A stretch of 52,196 nucleotides of DNA. Origin: a virus. Under the pieces are notes generated by a model. The model saw nothing but the letters and a program-made list of their open reading frames with translations. It had not been told where the DNA came from and searched no databases. Positions within the stretch are counted from its first letter, which is position 1, and each line of letters begins with the position of its first letter. The DNA lies in the IMG/VR virus record IMGVR_UViG_3300030118_005288, positions 18,250 through 70,445 of that record; one strand, 5' to 3'. A program made the position numbers and the translations under genes. Of this stretch, positions 47,601 through 52,196 are shown one piece after another.

Positions 47601-50600
47601 TTTGGACAAGATTATGCCTCTGATTTTGACAAGGTTAAAAATCAAGAACAGCTAGACGCTGCTATAAAAAGAATTACTTTTTTAGAGTACGAAAGGACTA
47701 AATTAAATCATCTTAACGATTATAAAACAAAAACACTTACTAAGGCCGCTGAGATAAACAGTGACGCTAGCAATGGTTATACGGCTGTTGTTAAAAAAAA
47801 TACACAAGACGCTGTTGCGTATTTAAAAAGTATTGGCTTAACAGATGAACAAATACAAACTGTTGGCGCTGCGTTTTTAAACGGAGAAGCAAACGCAATT
47901 ATATTAAAGCCAGAGGAAGTACAAGCTTTGTTAGCAGAAAACGGAATAACTGGACCAGCTCAAGGCGTTGCCTTAATGAACGAGGCTACAATAGAGTCAA
48001 ACATTAACCGTGGTAATGTTTTTAGTAGTAACACTATGCAACATGAGTTTGACCACGTAATATTGTCTACAAAAACAGATACTGAAATAAAAGATTTGTT
48101 AACAACGTTTGAAGAAACACTTAATAACTCTAGCGATCCACAAATGCAAGAGATTAAAAAAGTATATGACATAAGAGTAGAGCAGTATAGAAAGAAGTTT
48201 GGAAATAATTATTTAAGCACTAGAGCTGGTATGGAAGAGCTTATAACATCTATTGGTGATGCTATGAGCGCTGTACAAAACGGAGGTATTGTTAGTGAAA
48301 CAACAACTGTTGATGGTAAAGAAATAACAAAACATAGTTTTTTACCTGGTGTTTTAACATCTGAAGGTAGACAGTCATTACAAATTATTGCTGACAAGTT
48401 ACAAAGTATTTTATATGGTGAAACAAATACAGAAGTTAAAGTTGATCCTGTAAATATTATAAACTTCTTTTCTAATAATCCTTTTGCGTCTACTGTAGAC
48501 TTTCAGCTACAAGATCAAGTTGTTATACTTGACGATGCTGGTAAGCCTATAGTTTCTAAAACCGCTAATTATAGTTTAGTAGGTGAAGGTGGTATGGACT
48601 TGCAGTTAGTTAGAGATGCGGCAAACATATACTACAAGCCTAACAGAGGTCAACAAGAAATAGTTGAAGAAAACAATAGGTTAGAACAAAAAATTAGAGA
48701 AGCAGAAGCTTTTACAAGTGAAGATAAAGACTTACAAGAAAGAGTTAGGGCTGGCGCAAGAAAGTGGAGAGAACAGTTAATGTTTAATAACTGGGGTGCT
48801 TTTGAAGAAGTACTTAAGTCATACGACAGAAGTAATGCCATGCACTCTACTTTAAACGAAGAAATGTTTAACGCTGAAAACTTAGAGTCTCTTGTAAAAG
48901 CTGTTATGGTTACATGGAAAGGTGAAATGCTAGATCCAAACACTGGTACGCTAAAGAAAGTTCCATTTGCTGCCTACTACTTTGGTAGCACAGATGGTAG
49001 GCCTAGTATAGCCCAAAGAAGACAAGCCGCTATATTTGACAAGCTTGATAAGGTGTTTAAACAAAGCTTAGACGAGATGGATATAGATGTTGATGATAAT
49101 ACTAACACTATAAACGTACAAGACCAAGTTCAAGACAATGAGCAAAGATCTAAGCTAGTTCACACTATACCTGGTTTTGAGTGGAACGATGTTACAAAGA
49201 AAGGTAGTCAGGCGTATGAAAACTGGATTACTAAAGTTCAAGAGATCATGGTTACACAATATGATAATGTGTATGATAAAAACTTTAAGTCTATAATACG
49301 TAAAGAAGGTAGAAAGTTTTTTAATCAACTTAAAAAAGATTTTGAAGGTGGTGTTATAAAAAATTATTTACCAACACAAAGTTATATAGATTTTATAACA
49401 GAAAACGCAGAGCTTATATACGACCAACTACCTCAGAAAGTAATGAACGAAAACTTTACTGAGTTTACTGATATTATTTCAGAACGTATGTCTGCTGAAG
49501 AAGCAAAAATGCGTAAAGATTTAAAAACCGGTGATATATATTCTGGTACAAGCTTAAGAAAAAAGAAAGAGTTTACAGACGAGGTAAGAGCAGCATTTTT
49601 AGAAAAACTATTAAAAACAAATCAAATAGCAGATCTTCAAGCTCAAGGTTTGAGTAACAAGGATATACACGATATAGTTAGAATGGATATGACAACAAGA
49701 AGCACGTTGCAACATCTATCTGATATTTTGTTTAAAGATGCTGTTATGCAGGCTACAAATAATCCTGATTTTAAATCTGCTAACGGTATTGATCAGCAAC
49801 AAATAATGCAAGCTGCTATGATGATTGATAGAGGTATGGATGTTAAGTTCTCTATAGTTGGTGATATGATACCTGGTGGTAAAGAGCAAACTCTTAGCGG
49901 TAGTTATGAAAGTACTTACTTGTTACAACAAATGAACTTAATACAAAGGTCTGTTTTACCTATGTATAAAAACGAAGAGGATGCTGATTTTATTATAGAC
50001 TTTATACAAAACAATGAGGCTTTTGAAAATGTACCTCAAGATATAAAAAACTTTGTAAGTAACTTGTATAGTTCTAAGTTAGTTATGGACGCAGAAACAA
50101 GAGACTTTGTGCAATTTATAAAAACAAATGTGCCAGGTATAAGCAAAGATGTTTTATCTAACGTTGTAAACGTAAGTATAAGAGATAGAAAAGATATAAA
50201 AGATAAAATGGTTCTTAACGCAAAAGAACTAATGACATCTTTACCTAGTGAGCTAGGTCCGTTTGTTTACGAAATGCTAGGCTTTAAAGGTGGTAGTAGA
50301 TTTTTAGATATAACAGCAAAAGATAATAAAGGTGAATACTTACAGGATTTTGAAGATGTAAAGAGTTTATCTAAGTCAGCTGAGGAACTTGGTGTTATTT
50401 TAGATTTTGACCCTAAAGATATATCTATATACAACAAGTCTACTCCTTTAAAAAGTAACGGTATATTTAAAGAGATTATAAATTTAAACCAACGTATTGC
50501 TAAAGGTGAAATAACAAAAAGACAAGCACAAAGAATAATAGAGGAAACAAATTTAACAGATAGAATAGAAAAAGCTAACAAGGCTAACATGGGCGCTTTA

Positions 50601-52196
50601 AAACTTGTGTACAAAGCTATGGCTGTTAAATTAAAAGATGGTAAATTAGACGAAGCCGCTTTACTACAGTTGTTTAAGCTACAATCAAATTTAGTTGGTG
50701 GTTTTAGAGGGTTGTCAAGGTTAGACGGTTACAACTTGCTAGATGGTAAGTTTAAGTTTAATCCTAAAGACAAAGGCGTTACATGGACAGAAAACAGTAA
50801 AGGCGAAAAAGTAATTTTGTTTAAAGGTGAGCATGCTGCGTCTATGTCAAAGGTTGATGCTAATGTAATACAGTTAATGTATGATTATAAAGACGGTAAA
50901 GTAAACGACGCTTTATTTAATGCTATGCTAGATGTTGAGCTAGCTGGTTATGGTCAAGTGTTAGGACACAATGGTCATTTTGATATTATAGACAAAGCTG
51001 GTAAAACAAATATATCAGACACATATAGATTTAATCTGTTAGATGCTAAGACGCTAATGCAATACACTAGCATATACGGTGAGAATATGAAAGATATGCA
51101 GATGCGTATACTTTTAGATCTTGATCGTAAGCAACAGATTGTAAACTCTATAAAGAAAGAAACTGCTATAGCAAATATAAGAACACAAAGAATAAATGGT
51201 ATTGAGCGTGGTGCTAGTGTTTTTGATTTTGATGGTACATTAGAAGAAGGTGGTGCTAATATTATAGTTGCAACTCACCCAACGTTAGGGAGAAAAGAAA
51301 TTAAATCAGACGAGTTTCACAGTGTTGTTGTTGATCTTACTAATAAGGGTTATGAATTTAACTTTGATGATTTTGTTAATGTAAAAGAAAGTGAAAAAGG
51401 CCCTTTGTTTGAAAAGTTTAGAAATCAAATAGAAAAATATGGCGTTGACAACGTGTTAATATTAACAGCAAGACAACCAGAAGCTGCCATAGCAATACAA
51501 GCGTGGTTGAAGTCTAACGGTATAAACTTACCTTTAGAAAACATAACTGGTCTAGGTGTTACGGGTCCTGATGGTAAACCTATAACTGTAAAAGGAACAG
51601 ACAAAGCAAGGTGGATAGAAGAAAACTTAATATGGGACGGATTTAGTGATATATACTTTGTTGATGATGGTCAACAAATAGTAAACGACGTTCAAGCTAT
51701 GTTTGATACTTATCCTGAAGGCTTGTTAGTAAATGGTGGAAAGTCTGTTTTAGTAGATCCAGACTACGATCCAGATCTAGGTCAAGAAATTATAAACGAG
51801 ATAAATGAAAGTTATCCTAATGATTTAAATGGTAACTTGATAGAGATAGAGCCTGGAAAATACTCTTTAACGGGACCTAATATAGATTTAAACAAAACGT
51901 TTAACGATATAATAGAGTCTAAAACAGGTATTGAATCACAAAAAGTATTTTCTAGAGCAGAAGGTACTATCAGAGGTAGAAGCCACTTTAGTATTTTAGA
52001 TAAAATATATCCAGCATCTGCTTATGATTTAGAAATGTTTACATATAGATATTTGTCTGAAGGTGCGTTAGGTGAAAATCAACAAGCGTTTTTTCAAGAA
52101 AAATTATTTAAACCTTTTGCTATAGCTAATAATGCTATAAACAAAAAGAAACAAGAAGTAAAAAACAATTATAGAAACTTAATAAAAAAATTACCC
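44673..52196 (+). CDS. giant virion/ejection protein, partial, with HExxH and HAD-phosphatase domains
   Basis: From the ATG at 44673 (MTKDEVIANAKAQGASEEEL) the frame is open to the window edge, 2,508 codons without a stop. The first 500 residues are mixed charged and Pro-poor. Around 690-890 are hydrophobic segments (TGMTMLASIFTGGMYTFLAE, then MMLDNVSNLFFIGKVGKPVI and SGVTALLTTPVFLGTGSTLS) that could insert into membrane. A zinc motif HEFDH lies at 1124-1128. A HAD-type phosphatase domain spans about 2180-2350: FDFDGT (Asp2185, Asp2187), LTAR (2264-2267), Lys2311 and VDD (2330-2332). The end region contains RGRSHFSILDKIYP. I infer a packaged multi-domain effector or ejection protein, like giant virion proteins of other large phages. 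C-terminus unknown. Confidence 0.75.
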   Translation, partial: MTKDEVIANAKAQGASEEELQILRNTPDSEYGNVPSVGKTSDITSTGANVMSSSTASESTGLNLEPGSSDSIKDTVDKSPPPTSEGEFNKINYGGDIYGSSPYQVIDENGNIKNVSAEEYLKLYTDEQRQLDNFLDARDRVKNQYYVDASYFEGKVDETKLREQLNVKLKPLNVKIKEVAPGFDALEFTYKDGTVEEISFDDWGIINYGAGKGGNVNRGQGALTNQERADFINDIIDSQIDYLSNPDSPGYSENFDWGIYSGAMNMMGVGAGNAKHRTLINENAMIQLQYDYEDMMTEAVVNGNWKAMLESGDLTSDELMRVKNAKYIDLMGMVMESDRYKTAMAQIEVTLNELKGSLLQEVFSEYNPEPIYDQNGVLTGFKDDENWVAGAAAIFEKRFKDLREDVINGNSELRKIIGSIDYAVNSVFDPVIQDVSAYEGRIDRYGEFVGSSDVLSNIWKFIDLKAPMQLNQFNALNNSNQKSILLKQKNSFADWQSGKGDNVFRNWIGAEYNIATRLDPTIHLIEEQTDALDEYDKFQWDYTTSGMPLNRRYNFDREQIEKQGYIDIPVWFAEMPTGDYLDKYKILGKADPRNENAMFGEEGTGFMMNVRFDNLEDAYKEIDNQYKLVEIALDMEIIEDLMKAKDFQNTLGELTYSNSALYDENGNWNVTADNWQAALGDTGMTMLASIFTGGMYTFLAESGGFYMEALEQAGMEEFGVDRWNNMSLEEKKRELNNLIDTRPEIMNNAFTVGGVNMMLDNVSNLFFIGKVGKPVIQNLPKAWGLLVRGNAKAAVQNLGLKSGIKNVSTATLVESFIEAMQEENTQYHLGNTIETYQHSFNGTINSGVTALLTTPVFLGTGSTLSSFTGAVYNKVTAMNAEPGKIIEFCDNQRKALLDARANDKITQDAFAERMQLVDAVQETFAGLGKENGGYTADRIWSDSQIIKEVFETQASIEQNKIQLQNLNQQKQKAKKRFGQDYASDFDKVKNQEQLDAAIKRITFLEYERTKLNHLNDYKTKTLTKAAEINSDASNGYTAVVKKNTQDAVAYLKSIGLTDEQIQTVGAAFLNGEANAIILKPEEVQALLAENGITGPAQGVALMNEATIESNINRGNVFSSNTMQHEFDHVILSTKTDTEIKDLLTTFEETLNNSSDPQMQEIKKVYDIRVEQYRKKFGNNYLSTRAGMEELITSIGDAMSAVQNGGIVSETTTVDGKEITKHSFLPGVLTSEGRQSLQIIADKLQSILYGETNTEVKVDPVNIINFFSNNPFASTVDFQLQDQVVILDDAGKPIVSKTANYSLVGEGGMDLQLVRDAANIYYKPNRGQQEIVEENNRLEQKIREAEAFTSEDKDLQERVRAGARKWREQLMFNNWGAFEEVLKSYDRSNAMHSTLNEEMFNAENLESLVKAVMVTWKGEMLDPNTGTLKKVPFAAYYFGSTDGRPSIAQRRQAAIFDKLDKVFKQSLDEMDIDVDDNTNTINVQDQVQDNEQRSKLVHTIPGFEWNDVTKKGSQAYENWITKVQEIMVTQYDNVYDKNFKSIIRKEGRKFFNQLKKDFEGGVIKNYLPTQSYIDFITENAELIYDQLPQKVMNENFTEFTDIISERMSAEEAKMRKDLKTGDIYSGTSLRKKKEFTDEVRAAFLEKLLKTNQIADLQAQGLSNKDIHDIVRMDMTTRSTLQHLSDILFKDAVMQATNNPDFKSANGIDQQQIMQAAMMIDRGMDVKFSIVGDMIPGGKEQTLSGSYESTYLLQQMNLIQRSVLPMYKNEEDADFIIDFIQNNEAFENVPQDIKNFVSNLYSSKLVMDAETRDFVQFIKTNVPGISKDVLSNVVNVSIRDRKDIKDKMVLNAKELMTSLPSELGPFVYEMLGFKGGSRFLDITAKDNKGEYLQDFEDVKSLSKSAEELGVILDFDPKDISIYNKSTPLKSNGIFKEIINLNQRIAKGEITKRQAQRIIEETNLTDRIEKANKANMGALKLVYKAMAVKLKDGKLDEAALLQLFKLQSNLVGGFRGLSRLDGYNLLDGKFKFNPKDKGVTWTENSKGEKVILFKGEHAASMSKVDANVIQLMYDYKDGKVNDALFNAMLDVELAGYGQVLGHNGHFDIIDKAGKTNISDTYRFNLLDAKTLMQYTSIYGENMKDMQMRILLDLDRKQQIVNSIKKETAIANIRTQRINGIERGASVFDFDGTLEEGGANIIVATHPTLGRKEIKSDEFHSVVVDLTNKGYEFNFDDFVNVKESEKGPLFEKFRNQIEKYGVDNVLILTARQPEAAIAIQAWLKSNGINLPLENITGLGVTGPDGKPITVKGTDKARWIEENLIWDGFSDIYFVDDGQQIVNDVQAMFDTYPEGLLVNGGKSVLVDPDYDPDLGQEIINEINESYPNDLNGNLIEIEPGKYSLTGPNIDLNKTFNDIIESKTGIESQKVFSRAEGTIRGRSHFSILDKIYPASAYDLEMFTYRYLSEGALGENQQAFFQEKLFKPFAIANNAINKKKQEVKNNYRNLIKKLP

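Noticed and set aside
51225-51239. DFDGT as the catalytic motif of a crAss-like virion RNA polymerase (DxDxD type)
   Set aside because: The downstream LTAR, Lys2311 and VDD motifs place it in the HAD superfamily.
1-52196. Stop-codon reassignment
   Set aside because: TAA, TAG and TGA all terminate genes here (for example TGA for ERF, TAG for ligase), and key genes have no in-frame stops.
1-52196. Integrase, attachment sites or insertion sequences
   Set aside because: No recombinase or transposase motifs and no terminal repeats were seen, so the phage gives no sign here of lysogeny.

Overview
The window is 52 kb of an AT-rich tailed-phage genome, cut at both ends (a gene is truncated at each edge). 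The likely host is a marine member of the Bacteroidota, probably a flavobacterium. Four observations point there. Start codons follow A/T-only leaders without Shine-Dalgarno sequences. A secreted phage protein has a signal peptide ending just before Gln, as is common in Bacteroidota. A giant virion protein contains the 'GCTDPxACNxxPxAxxDDGSC' type repeat familiar from marine Flavobacteriia surface proteins. The head module (TerL, portal, scaffold, capsid, connectors, giant tail and ejection proteins) resembles podovirus-like, loosely crAss-like phages. The host assignment is inference. Stop codons TAA, TAG and TGA are all used, so no recoding is evident.

Left arm (1-9360, minus strand): many small overlapping genes, often joined by ATGA overlaps. 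The recognisable ones are a PD-(D/E)XK (RecE/Cas4-like) nuclease, an ERF single-strand annealing protein, a sigma-70-family factor, an HTH protein and an ATP-dependent DNA ligase. The rest are small phage proteins of unknown function, including several short ORFs identified here (for example 7811-7954, 8564-8737, 6576-6737). The arm is punctuated by seven copies of one 39-bp promoter-like element (WTACAA, then AAATACGAA, then GATAATATAAAT at fixed spacing). Many sit inside the 3' end of one gene and directly before the next. Three compact structured segments (6384-6600, 7521-7580, 8771-8897) are candidate RNA elements.

Switch region (9158-9711): the two arms diverge here. It holds three promoter copies, one of them (9395-9433) pointing right. 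It also holds a purine/G-rich tract with a canonical G-quadruplex pattern (9536-9556) and a small dyad just before the first rightward gene.

Right arm (9712-52196, plus strand): first comes a cluster of Lys-rich proteins sharing short N-terminal tags (M-x-FKLRSGN-x-x-x-FK-x-x-G, or MGYKMKG) and SPxK motifs. Two of the proteins with this kind of start also carry HExxH metallopeptidase signatures. I infer that the tag directs cargo into the capsid. Interleaved are GroEL, GroES, a probable tandem GroES-like protein, a winged-helix protein and a 3TM-type holin. Packaging and head genes follow: a possible TerS, TerL, portal, scaffold, major capsid protein with a UUCG-loop terminator, and connector proteins. 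The arm ends with a 3,028-residue virion protein (Cys-rich adhesion-like modules and a C-terminal Hint/intein-like domain), an 885-residue protein, probable internal virion proteins, and an unfinished giant ORF (at least 2,508 codons) with an HExxH motif and a HAD phosphatase domain.

Working model: the left arm is expressed from the repeated phage promoters and supplies recombination, ligation and transcription control. The right arm builds the particle, with phage chaperonins assisting folding. Tagged proteins and giant proteins are probably packaged and delivered into the host.
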